Notes: generated by a model not told the origin, from the letters alone. A stretch of 5,494 bases of DNA from an uncultured Bacillota bacterium (GCA_946541435.1 CAMNJK010000119.1:1-5494), one strand, 5' to 3'. Shown: positions 1 to 5,178, counted from the stretch's first letter. Translations and numbers: made by a program.

Positions 1-169
1 AGGCCTTCCAGATGTCCATCGGGTCGAAATCGTAAGGCGGACAGGCCCACCTGTTGCCGTAGTTCGGGCACGCCTTGCAGCACTCCAGGAAATGCTCTAT
101 GTCGACATAATCTTCGATATAGCTATCGATGTCTGTTTCCGTTTCGAATCGTTCTAATGTGTAATCCAT
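1..169 (-). CDS. DUF2284 family predicted metal-binding protein (N-terminal part, cut by window edge)
   Basis: Only the first 56 codons are present; the frame is open to base 1, so the rest lies outside the window. The visible protein starts MDYTLERFET and carries a cysteine cluster at residues 30-44: C30, C31, C34 and C43, in the pattern CxxCxxYxxxWxCPP. This is the hallmark of the DUF2284 family, described as predicted metal-binding proteins of unknown reaction. I chose the ATG at 167-169. An in-frame ATG two codons upstream (173-175) is equally possible and would add Met-Ser. Neither start has a strong ribosome binding site; the best is AGATGAG just upstream. The start codon and first codons lie inside a 19-bp tandem repeat that fills the gap from the preceding gene. 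It is co-directional with the TIGR04076 gene upstream and probably co-transcribed. Family assignment is fairly sure; function is unknown. Confidence 0.8.
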   Translation of the reverse strand, partial: MDYTLERFETETDIDSYIEDYVDIEHFLECCKACPNYGNRWACPPYDFDPMDIWKA

Positions 170-233
170 ACTCATCTGTGTGATCACTACTCATCTGTGT
201 GATCCATACTCACCTGCGTGATCCATCGTCACC
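158..233 (-). repeat. Four tandem 19-bp repeats spanning a stop-to-start gene junction
   Basis: Read on the minus strand, four consecutive 19-bp units occupy 233-215, 214-196, 195-177 and 176-158. The consensus is GRTGAGTATGGATCACACA. Units 2 and 4 are closest to it; unit 1 differs at three positions, and unit 3 has GT in place of TG, which destroys its ATG. Unit 1 contains the TGA stop (229-231) of the TIGR04076 gene, and unit 4 contains the ATG (167-169) and first codons of the DUF2284 gene. Each unit therefore resembles a small initiation site, a GGTGA/GATGA purine stretch followed by ATG GAT. Because 19 is not a multiple of three, every copy shifts frame. The ATGs in units 1 and 2 open only minute frames (11 and 6 codons). 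The likely origin is slippage or unequal recombination duplicating a translation start. Confidence 0.93.
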
Positions 234-639
234 CAACATAAGCGTCTTCCGCGCTGTTGTGAAAATCCTGTTTGGCCAGCCACGCTTCCTCTTCTTTTGT
301 CTCCGGAATATCGATCCGCTCGATCTTGAAAATGACCGGTCTCGTTCCGTCATTGCAGCAGGCGATCATCATCCGGTCATCATTCGTCCAGCCCTTCATG
401 ATGGCGCCGCCCTGCAGCGCGGTGTACACATACCTGCTGACCGCGTCCCAGGCTTCTCCGCAGAACTTCCCGTTCATCAGATGATAGAAGTCATCCTGCG
501 CAGGCGTCCGTTTCAGCAGGAAGGTATCTCCCGGCTTGAAGAAGGGGCATGGACCGGAATCCGGGTCCGCCAGGTATTGTTTCTGAATTTCCGGAAACAC
601 CTTGGTCTCCAGTACTGTGATTTTGCATTCGTGTCTCAT
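229..639 (-). CDS. TIGR04076 family protein
   Basis: The 136-residue protein begins MRHECKITVLE and has the conserved landmarks of the TIGR04076 family: C5 with the KITV strand, C31-P-x-F (CPFF), F59-C60-x-x-A-W, an Arg-Tyr-Val helix near 69-71, and the strongest signature, IACCNDGTRPVIFKIERI at residues 92-109 with adjacent C94-C95. No biochemical role is established; the conserved cysteines suggest metal or redox chemistry, which is inference. The frame extends 11 codons further upstream, but the ATG at 637-639 is preferred because AAAGGA lies 8 bases before it and because the family starts with this KITV strand. There is no signal peptide or membrane segment, so it should be cytosolic. The C-terminal 25 residues after the conserved core are acidic and not family-specific. 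It sits 109 bases after the thioesterase gene and ends inside the 19-bp tandem repeats leading into the DUF2284 gene. Confidence 0.87.
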   Translation of the reverse strand: MRHECKITVLETKVFPEIQKQYLADPDSGPCPFFKPGDTFLLKRTPAQDDFYHLMNGKFCGEAWDAVSRYVYTALQGGAIMKGWTNDDRMMIACCNDGTRPVIFKIERIDIPETKEEEAWLAKQDFHNSAEDAYVG

Positions 640-682
640 CTTGTTGGTCCTTTGTCTTCTAAGCCTACACACGATCTATTTC

Positions 683-740
683 ATGCTGGCGCCGAGCATA
701 AGTGCTGGAGCCGGGCATAGATGCCGGGCCGGGCTTATAG
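683..740 (-). repeat. Three degenerate tandem repeats of about 20 bp, dyad-rich
   Basis: The 109-base spacer between the thioesterase and TIGR04076 genes is largely built from three head-to-tail units: 683-702, 703-720 and 721-740. On the minus strand the first two (in + coordinates) read CTTATGCTCGGCGCCAGCAT and CTATGCCCGGCTCCAGCA, identical at about 16 of 18 aligned positions with one extra base. The third, CTATAAGCCCGGCCCGGCAT, is more diverged. The units are GC-rich and contain internal dyads (GGCGCC; CCGG...CCGG around CATCTATG), so the transcript could fold into small hairpins here. No T-run follows, so I do not call a terminator. The rest of the spacer (640-682) holds the AAAGGA ribosome binding site of the next gene and nothing else recognisable. 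Confidence 0.7.
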
Positions 741-748
741 TCTCTCTG

Positions 749-1483
749 TTAAACGCGCGTGCCCCTCAGAATGACCACCGCATGCAGTGTCTCATCCGCC
801 GCGCTCCTGATGGCAACCGTATGGGCATCTCCTTCCCGCTGATATTCCAGCCGCACCGGCTGCATCTCTGTGATCTCCTTCTTGTAAACGATCTCAAATT
901 CATCGATCCCGCCCTGCAGCACATCCTCCGGCAGGATCTGTTCCGCAAGGATCAGATAGATGGAATTGTGCACATGCCTGTTGTAATCGAACATGGCCGT
1001 ATTGAGTTCGACCAGCTTCACAGCATCCGGTTCCATCTCAAACCGCCGCAGCGCCGGCAGTTTGTATTCCGGGAAGTTGACTTCCTCCGGCTCCGGATCG
1101 AAGGACCCGATCAGTTCCGGTGTGATCCGAAGAAACTTTCCCGTTTTCGTATCGATGGGGGTCCATTCCGATGTGGCTTCCGCGATCATTTCACCCTTCT
1201 CATCGCAGACCAGATAGTCTCTGCCGGCCCGGATGTGCCCATGCTTCTGGGCCCAGGTATAGGCAGAAACCGTACTGAACATGGAAGGTCTCCGATAGAC
1301 TTTGACTCTCCAGCCCAGCACGATCCAGGAGACAATGCTCCGGCCTTCCGTCGAGGTCTGGCCAGCTTTTACACCGTGCAACATGGAAACGTCGGACATC
1401 ATCTCAAGAAGGCCATGGTTCGTGAGCTTCTTGTCCTGATCCACATCCTGCACGCCGATGAAAAAATCCTGTCTGAGTTTCAA
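749..1483 (-). CDS. Acyl-ACP thioesterase (FatA/FatB-like, PF01643 type)
   Basis: Predicted to hydrolyse acyl-ACP (or acyl-CoA) to the free fatty acid. It has two hotdog folds in tandem. Counting from the TTG start (244 residues), the N-terminal hotdog opens with RQDFFIGVQDVDQDKKLTNH and carries the EATSEWTPIDTKTGKFLRI strand typical of the family. The C-terminal hotdog has the catalytic signature FDYNRHVHNSIYL, giving D166, N168 and H170 (the DxNxH triad), with YKKE ending in E203 aligning with the catalytic Glu of plant FatB. No transit or signal peptide is present, so it acts in the cytoplasm, as is usual for bacterial members. Start choice: a GTG at 1490-1492 overlaps the upstream stop as GTGA, but it lies inside the purine stretch AAGGGGTGA. 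The TTG at 1481-1483 lies five bases after that stretch and is preferred; the GTG would add three residues. The family is secure; the preferred chain length cannot be read from sequence. Confidence 0.9.
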   Translation of the reverse strand: MKLRQDFFIGVQDVDQDKKLTNHGLLEMMSDVSMLHGVKAGQTSTEGRSIVSWIVLGWRVKVYRRPSMFSTVSAYTWAQKHGHIRAGRDYLVCDEKGEMIAEATSEWTPIDTKTGKFLRITPELIGSFDPEPEEVNFPEYKLPALRRFEMEPDAVKLVELNTAMFDYNRHVHNSIYLILAEQILPEDVLQGGIDEFEIVYKKEITEMQPVRLEYQREGDAHTVAIRSAADETLHAVVILRGTRV

Positions 1484-1488
1484 TTTTC

Positions 1489-1497
1489 TCACCCCTT
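1489..1497 (-). promoter_or_regulatory. Ribosome binding site deciding the TTG start of the thioesterase
   Basis: The minus-strand sequence AAGGGGTGA contains GGTGA, complementary to the end of 16S rRNA, and ends five bases before TTG (1483-1481). The same stretch contains the stop codon of the GNAT gene (1489-1491) and a GTG in the thioesterase frame. That GTG is too close to the purines to use them, which argues for the TTG. The arrangement suggests translational coupling between the two genes. Confidence 0.55.
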
Positions 1498-2034
1498 CGT
1501 CGCTGCATAATTCAGCTTATCGTACGTTTTCCCGCCGATCTCAAGGGCGCCTTCCTCCCGGCTCACCAGCGCCATCCCGGCCTTCTCCATGGCCCGGACG
1601 GACCCGATGTTATCCGCAGCGCACCAGGCGGTGACCCGGTCGATCTGCTCCTCTTCCAGAAGGTATTCCAGCACCGCCCGGATCGCTTCGCTGGCAAAGC
1701 CTTTTCCCCAGTATCTGCGGGCGATGCTGCAGCCGATCTCGATGGAATTCGCATCCGCGTCGTAGTCATAGGCGCCGATGGTTCCGGCCAGCTCTCCCTG
1801 ATGGTCGATGGCCCATCCGTAAAAATGCCCTTCCGCATTTTCATCCTGATCGTATCCGTCAAGAAAGCCCTGCACGGTTTCGGCCGCCTGCTCCTCCGTA
1901 GCGTAGGGATTCCACCCGGAGAACTCGAACATCTTCTCATCCCGCCCGAAGTCCTCATGCAAAGGCTGGACATCCTCCAGCCGGTGCCTTCTCAGTTCAA
2001 GCCGCTCTGTTCTCAGTGTGATCGTTCCGCTCAT
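1489..2034 (-). CDS. GNAT family N-acetyltransferase, RimJ/RimL type
   Basis: The 181-residue protein starts MSGTITLRTERLELRRH, the usual opening of RimJ/RimL-like GNAT enzymes that transfer an acetyl group from acetyl-CoA to an amine. Landmarks: a substrate-side helix with Trp-Asn-Pro at 41-43, a GHFYGWAID strand around 69-77, IEIGCSIARRYWGKGFASEA at about 98-117 with the acetyl-CoA pyrophosphate loop R-R-Y-W-G-K-G-F-A at 106-114, and the ADNIGSVRAMEKAGM helix at 140-154. It resembles RimJ/RimL and stress or antibiotic-type acetyltransferases alike; the substrate cannot be inferred. The frame continues upstream to a TTG at 2079 inside the preceding gene, but the ATG at 2032-2034 has AGGA seven bases before it and matches the family start. 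It begins 25 bases after the O-acetyltransferase gene and ends five bases before the thioesterase start. Confidence 0.9.
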   Translation of the reverse strand: MSGTITLRTERLELRRHRLEDVQPLHEDFGRDEKMFEFSGWNPYATEEQAAETVQGFLDGYDQDENAEGHFYGWAIDHQGELAGTIGAYDYDADANSIEIGCSIARRYWGKGFASEAIRAVLEYLLEEEQIDRVTAWCAADNIGSVRAMEKAGMALVSREEGALEIGGKTYDKLNYAATKG

Positions 2035-2035
2035 T

Positions 2036-2074
2036 GTACTGTCCTGCTTTCGTACTGCCCTACTCTCCTGCCTT
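2036..2074 (-). repeat. Weak 15-bp direct repeat carrying the GNAT ribosome binding site
   Basis: On the minus strand, AAGGCAGGAGAGTAG (2074-2060, the last codons and stop of the O-acetyltransferase gene) and AAAGCAGGACAGTAC (2050-2036, containing the GNAT ribosome binding site) match at 12 of 15 positions, offset by 24 bases. The match is modest and could be chance between two purine-rich stretches. I list it because the same pattern, an upstream gene end copied into the downstream ribosome binding site, is clearer elsewhere in this window. Confidence 0.35.
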
Positions 2075-2620
2075 TGCAAAACCTTCCGGATCCAGGGTCT
2101 TCACCACCTTCGCCGGGCTCCCCACCACCACAGCGAAGTCAGGCACGTCCCGGGTCACCACGGACATGGCTCCAACGATGGCGTGCTTTCCGACCCGTAC
2201 TCCGGGCAATATGGTAGCGCCGGCTCCGATCCATGCGCCTTCGCAGATCAGCACCGGCCTGCAGGTCAGGATCATTCTATCATATTCGTCATGATTGTTG
2301 GAGATCAGCTGGGCGTTGGCCGCGATCTGTACGTTGTCTTCGATGGTGATGCCGCCCCGGGCCATCATCAGGCAATTGGAATTGACATACACGTGTCTGC
2401 CGATCCGGATCCGATCAAATGCGGCTCCGGAAAGAGGCGCCGCAAGGTAACTGCCTTCACCGATCCTCTCCGCAAAGAGTTCTCCCAGGATCTCTGCATA
2501 CTCCGGTGTCTGGGGCATGGTGTGATTGAGCCTGAAGACAAGCTGCATCATTCTGGCGCCTTCCGCCAGATCCTCCTGGGTCATTTCTCTCATATCGACT
2601 CTGATTTCTTCACAGTTCAT
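2060..2620 (-). CDS. Maltose/galactoside-type O-acetyltransferase (left-handed beta-helix hexapeptide family)
   Basis: Transfers an acetyl group from acetyl-CoA to a sugar or similar hydroxyl acceptor; members are trimeric and cytosolic. In the 186-residue protein, residues 10-55 form the helical N-terminal lead with FRLNHTMPQ, typical of the maltose/galactoside acetyltransferase group. Hexapeptide repeats then run from about 70 to 165 ([65 protein letters not shown]). The catalytic histidine is H110 in SNNHD, and the chain closes with [12 protein letters not shown], the acetyl-CoA-binding end of the family. I chose the ATG at 2618-2620, with GGAGGA ten bases upstream. A GTG at 2663-2665 would add 15 residues made from a duplicated ribosome-binding sequence, which is unlikely to be coding. 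It lies 37 bases after the esterase gene. The true acceptor is unknown, and cell-wall or antibiotic acetylation cannot be excluded. Confidence 0.9.
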   Translation of the reverse strand: MNCEEIRVDMREMTQEDLAEGARMMQLVFRLNHTMPQTPEYAEILGELFAERIGEGSYLAAPLSGAAFDRIRIGRHVYVNSNCLMMARGGITIEDNVQIAANAQLISNNHDEYDRMILTCRPVLICEGAWIGAGATILPGVRVGKHAIVGAMSVVTRDVPDFAVVVGSPAKVVKTLDPEGFAKAGE

Positions 2621-2626
2621 AGTATT

Positions 2627-2658
2627 ATCGTCCTCCGTCTTTATTGTCCTCCGTCTTT
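2627..2658 (-). repeat. 16-bp tandem duplication of a ribosome binding site
   Basis: Minus strand AAAGACGGAGGACAAT (2658-2643) is followed directly by AAAGACGGAGGACGAT (2642-2627), identical at 15 of 16 positions. Each copy contains GGAGG. Only the second lies at a usable distance from the ATG of the O-acetyltransferase (2618-2620). The first touches the TGA stop of the esterase gene (2658-2660). The duplication lengthens the spacer and leaves one spare Shine-Dalgarno sequence. Confidence 0.88.
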
Positions 2659-3335
2659 CATTCACCCAGCAGCCAGGCGAATCCCCTGGCCATCCGCAGG
2701 TCCGGCTCCCGGAAATGGTTCCCGGGATTCATCTCCAGGATGGTCTCGCAGCCGGGCTTCTGGTCCAATGCCGCATGCAGTTCCCGGATGTTATCTCCCA
2801 CCGTCTTCATCACCGGATGCCGGGTCTTCTCCTCTTTCGTGCCCAGGCTCAGGTAGATCTTCGGCGGCCTGATCTCATGCTCCCGCGCAAAGGCTGGAAA
2901 GTCCGGGTACCACACCGACGGGGATGCCGCGGCCACTCCAGCAAACAGGTCCGTCTCATAAGCTGCCCACAGGGCGAACAGGCCTGCCAGGGAATACCCG
3001 CCCAGATAGATCTTGGGAGCACGGCCGCCTGCCAGGTCCGGGATCAGATGCTCCCGGATGAAGTCCAGTGTTTCCGGCGCGCCGCATCCAAAGGGTTCAT
3101 CGCCCCTGATCTGTTCCGCCCTCCATGGGGGCAGGTCCCTGTTCCAGTCCACCAGAAACATGACCATGGTGAATGGCCTGCCTTTGCATAAGTCACGGAT
3201 CAGGCCTGCCTCATCGTCCATTGTCTGCAGATCATGGTCTCCGATGGGCTGGATCAGCAGCGTGTCCCGGGATCCGCAGTCATATATGAAACATCTTCTT
3301 TTCTGTATTGTCTTCTCTTCTGCTTCCATGCTCAT
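2658..3335 (-). CDS. Alpha/beta-hydrolase, esterase D-like (PF00756 type)
   Basis: A 225-residue serine hydrolase without signal peptide, so probably cytosolic. The nucleophile elbow is GGYSLAG, with S115 as catalytic serine, after the strand APKIYLGG. The catalytic histidine is H207 in NPGNHF near the C-terminus. The acid is probably Glu or Asp in the LSLGTKEEK strand-loop at about 163-170. The [11 protein letters not shown] segment (61-71) is placed like the oxyanion-hole loop of this family. Likely reaction: hydrolysis of a small carboxylic ester; the substrate is not inferable. Start: ATG at 3333-3335, which overlaps the upstream stop as ATGA and has AAGGGA nine bases before it inside the upstream gene. 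The frame is open 25 codons further up, but that part lies entirely within the preceding gene. An ATG two codons downstream is a less likely alternative. The overlap suggests translational coupling to the membrane protein upstream. Confidence 0.87.
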   Translation of the reverse strand: MSMEAEEKTIQKRRCFIYDCGSRDTLLIQPIGDHDLQTMDDEAGLIRDLCKGRPFTMVMFLVDWNRDLPPWRAEQIRGDEPFGCGAPETLDFIREHLIPDLAGGRAPKIYLGGYSLAGLFALWAAYETDLFAGVAAASPSVWYPDFPAFAREHEIRPPKIYLSLGTKEEKTRHPVMKTVGDNIRELHAALDQKPGCETILEMNPGNHFREPDLRMARGFAWLLGE

Positions 3336-3892
3336 TGGCTCAGTTCCCTTTGATAGTAATAATCGATCTTCCTGGATGCCAGGGAATATCCTCCGCCGCG
3401 ATAACTGCACTCCACATGGATCCGGATCCCGGAATCCGTCCGATCCAGAAACAGATTGTGATACCGGGATCCCGAAAGAACGATCTCAAAATCATGGTTC
3501 ACGTAGTCGCAGGGCTTCACGGTCCCCTGCAGGACTTCGAACCGGCCCTCCCCATCAGGACTGCCGTCGTAGCAGGAGAACGCGATGCTTCCGTCCGCCC
3601 GGATCACGCAGTCTTCCATATCATAATAAGAACCGGGGAAATCAAACATATCCAGAACGTCCACATCCTCGATCTCATAAGTCCCCGCGATGGATTCGCG
3701 GAGTTCCGCCGGATTCCCGCCGGAGCTGCCCTGTCCGTCCCCGCCATATCCCAGAACAAGCAGGAGGCAGAACAGCAAAAGCAGGCCGGCTCCCCCGCAG
3801 AGCATCCGGATCTTCCTCCACTTCGCGGACTTCCTGTGATGTTCGTCTATGATCTGATGGATCTCCTCTCTCAGCTTCTCTTTTTCGGTCAT
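3332..3892 (-). CDS. Single-pass membrane protein of unknown function
   Basis: I do not recognise a family. The 186-residue protein has a charged N-terminal segment (1-28, rich in Lys/Glu/His, likely amphipathic helix), one hydrophobic stretch at about 29-49 (GGAGLLLLFCLLLVLGYGG), a Gly/Ser linker (50-60), and a soluble domain of about 125 residues rich in Asp, Tyr and Gly. The Lys/Arg-rich side preceding the membrane segment (KSAKWRKIR) puts the N-terminus inside and the C-terminal domain outside. The outer domain starts with LRESIAGTYEIEDVDVLDMF and reads like a small beta-sheet domain (alternating strands such as GSIAFSCYDGS and GRFEVLQGTV). Three cysteines (95, 107, 128) in it could form a disulfide. 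The ATG at 3890-3892 has AGGA seven bases upstream, encoded in the final codons of the previous gene, only three bases away. The order of parts matches that of its neighbour at 3896-4465. Confidence 0.85.
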   Translation of the reverse strand: MTEKEKLREEIHQIIDEHHRKSAKWRKIRMLCGGAGLLLLFCLLLVLGYGGDGQGSSGGNPAELRESIAGTYEIEDVDVLDMFDFPGSYYDMEDCVIRADGSIAFSCYDGSPDGEGRFEVLQGTVKPCDYVNHDFEIVLSGSRYHNLFLDRTDSGIRIHVECSYRGGGYSLASRKIDYYYQRELSQ

Positions 3893-3895
3893 AGC

Positions 3896-4465
3896 TTAGT
3901 CCTGCTCCTCATCGGAAGTCTTCTGAAAGCCCCAGTTGTATTCGTATACTTTGCCCTTGTATTCCACCACCAGGTAATAATAACTGCTGTCCCCTGTGGC
4001 TCTCCGGTACCATACGGCGCCTCGGGTCCCGTCACTGTAGGAAACCGAGCTCTTCCGCTGCCGGTTCATCCATTCCGGCTCCTGACAGATCTCCCCTGTG
4101 ATCTTGCGGTATCCGTCTTCGTACAGATCCGCTTCAAACCACAACTGAAAAGAATGGCCGCTGAGCCGCTTGATACAGCCTCCGTAGTAGCCGTCCGGGC
4201 CTTTTTCCAGCTCGCCCACGCGAAAGCCTTCACCCATCTGCGACAGCGTCACCGGTCCCCGCTGGGCCCGCAAAGTGCCGGGAATCATCGCAGCGCCGGT
4301 GATGATCAAAACCAGGACCACCGCGTAAATGATCAGCCGGATGTTCCGCATCCGCCGCTTGTGGTCGCGCTCTTCGCACCGCAGCAGTTCTTTCTTATAT
4401 TCCTCCAGTTCCACCTGGGTCATATCCCGGATGTCGAGGCTCCAGATGTCCTGCTTGCTAGTCAT
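3896..4465 (-). CDS. Single-pass membrane protein of unknown function with N-terminal charged helix
   Basis: I recognise no family. In the 189-residue protein, residues 10-40 form a strongly charged segment (LEEYKKELLRCEERDHKRRMRN) likely to be a helix or short coiled coil. Residues 42-61 (IRLIIYAVVLVLIITGAAMI) are the only membrane segment. Residues 65-189 form a soluble domain rich in Tyr, Gly and Arg with several beta-type stretches (HSFQLWFEADLYE, SYYYLVVEYKGKVYEYNW) and an acidic end (SDEEQD). The positive residues before the membrane segment point to N-in, C-out. Start: ATG at 4463-4465, with TTTGGAGG five bases before it; the open frame extends further up but overlaps the preceding gene in a frame with non-coding composition. 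It overlaps the stop of the zinc-ribbon gene by 8 bases, and its own last codons (GAG GAG CAG GAC) supply the ribosome binding site of the next gene. Confidence 0.85.
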   Translation of the reverse strand: MTSKQDIWSLDIRDMTQVELEEYKKELLRCEERDHKRRMRNIRLIIYAVVLVLIITGAAMIPGTLRAQRGPVTLSQMGEGFRVGELEKGPDGYYGGCIKRLSGHSFQLWFEADLYEDGYRKITGEICQEPEWMNRQRKSSVSYSDGTRGAVWYRRATGDSSYYYLVVEYKGKVYEYNWGFQKTSDEEQD

Positions 4466-5165
4466 AGTCGCCTCCAAATCCGTCCCCGTCGCCGAAATCA
4501 TCGCCAAATCCGAAGGGATCTGCGATGGCATCCATCCGGTCCCCGTAATCAAACGGGTCACCTCCGCCGGCGATGATCCAGTCGTCCAGCATCTCCTCCT
4601 CGTACAGGGCCTCCCGGTCGTAGGGATCCAGACCCGGTTCGAAGTCATCCGGGATGTAGTCGGACTGATAGTTGTAATCGAGACCGCCGGAATCACGCAA
4701 AAACAGGCCGGTCCTTGAAGCAGTCCTCATGCCCGCAAGGCCGTGCAGTCCCTTTTCCCATTCTCTCTGTTTCTCCAGACGCGCCTTCGCCTCTGCAAGG
4801 GCTTCTCTTTTTGGTCTCTGCAGTTCTGTCTGATAGGCATACCAGCGGTGCTCGATCTCATCGCGGATCTCCCGGAGCGGATCCTCCGCCTTTGCTTCCC
4901 CATGAGAAAGCTTCCCCCGCAGCCTCGCAAATAATCCGGGTCTTGGGGGGACGATCTCCAGGATCCCCTTTCGCAGATATCTTAAGCCCCGCCTGCAGTC
5001 GCAGGACACCGTCCGCTTCAGCCGGATGGGCTTGCCCGGCTCCTCTTCCTCCAGTTTCTCCGCAGAGATTTCCAGGATCTTGCCGCAGAAAGGACAGAAA
5101 GCGCAGACGTGGTCGCCCACCCGCCGGCCGTAACCCAGCTCATTGAAGGCTAGCTGGTCATGCAT
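4458..5165 (-). CDS. Zinc-ribbon-like protein with acidic DPFxxGD tail, function unknown
   Basis: The 235-residue protein begins MHDQLAFNELGYGRRVGDHV. Residues 21-57 form a probable zinc ribbon: C21, then C24-P-F-C27-G-K, and a second knuckle C55-D-C57 in TVSCDCRRG, about 30 residues apart, matching treble-clef or rubredoxin-like spacing. A basic region follows (58-92). A long charged helix or coiled coil spans about 95-142 (EIRDEIEHRWYAYQTELQRPKREALAEAKARLEKQREW). A highly acidic tail follows from about 162, with two DPF[DG][YF]GD motifs (203-209 and 216-222), ending in a Gly/Asp/Phe-rich stretch. No signal peptide or membrane segment is visible. Start: ATG at 5163-5165 with AAAGGGA six bases upstream. 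An in-frame ATG at 5217-5219 would add 18 residues but has only a poorly spaced GGGGA. First gene of the run; its end overlaps the membrane protein gene by 8 bases, suggesting the products work together. No named family recognised. Confidence 0.82.
   Translation of the reverse strand: MHDQLAFNELGYGRRVGDHVCAFCPFCGKILEISAEKLEEEEPGKPIRLKRTVSCDCRRGLRYLRKGILEIVPPRPGLFARLRGKLSHGEAKAEDPLREIRDEIEHRWYAYQTELQRPKREALAEAKARLEKQREWEKGLHGLAGMRTASRTGLFLRDSGGLDYNYQSDYIPDDFEPGLDPYDREALYEEEMLDDWIIAGGGDPFDYGDRMDAIADPFGFGDDFGDGDGFGGDYD
4471..4478 (-). promoter_or_regulatory. Ribosome binding site embedded in the Gly/Asp tail of the upstream gene
   Basis: TTTGGAGG on the minus strand lies five bases before the ATG at 4465-4463. 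It is formed by the Gly-Phe-Gly-Gly codons of the zinc-ribbon protein's C-terminal tail, so the tail sequence and the initiation signal of the next gene constrain each other. It supports the short start over the long open frame. Confidence 0.75.
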
Positions 5166-5171
5166 GTCATT

Positions 5172-5178
5172 TCCCTTT
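5172..5178 (-). promoter_or_regulatory. Ribosome binding site supporting the ATG at 5165
   Basis: AAAGGGA lies six bases before the ATG at 5165-5163, a standard distance. The alternative ATG at 5219 has GGGGA only three bases away. This is the main reason for placing the start of the zinc-ribbon gene at 5165; both starts give the same domain content. Confidence 0.5.

Larger units (their letters stand above)
1..5165 (-). other. Putative operon or co-directional cluster of nine genes
   Basis: All nine supported genes point the same way. Junctions in transcription order are: 8-base overlap, 3-base gap, 4-base overlap, 37, 25, 5, 109 and about 59 bases. No terminator-like hairpin with a T-run occurs between any of them. 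The first four genes are tightly coupled, with ribosome binding sites inside the preceding gene. The 109-base gap at 640-748 is the likeliest place for a second promoter or processing site, though none is visible. Co-transcription is inference from spacing. Confidence 0.55.

Noticed and set aside
640..748. Rho-independent terminator between the thioesterase and TIGR04076 genes
   Set aside because: Small GC-rich stems can form, but no run of T follows them on the minus strand.
602..1510. Plus-strand open frame of 302 codons opposite the thioesterase
   Set aside because: The opposite strand encodes a complete thioesterase with catalytic residues; this frame is its shadow.
2018..2872. Plus-strand open frame of 284 codons opposite the O-acetyltransferase and esterase
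   Set aside because: Both opposite genes carry clear family motifs; the plus-strand frame has none.
3308..4576. Plus-strand open frame of 422 codons opposite the two membrane-protein genes
   Set aside because: It is longer than the genes beneath it, but it has no ribosome binding site or recognisable domain, and its His/Arg/Pro-rich composition is that of an antisense shadow. The minus-strand frames have good starts, membrane segments and operon spacing.
4466..4696. Long N-terminal extension of the second membrane protein, up to 4696
   Set aside because: The extension overlaps the zinc-ribbon gene in another frame and is Thr/Arg/Pro-rich. The ATG at 4465 has a well-placed GGAGG, so the short start is used.
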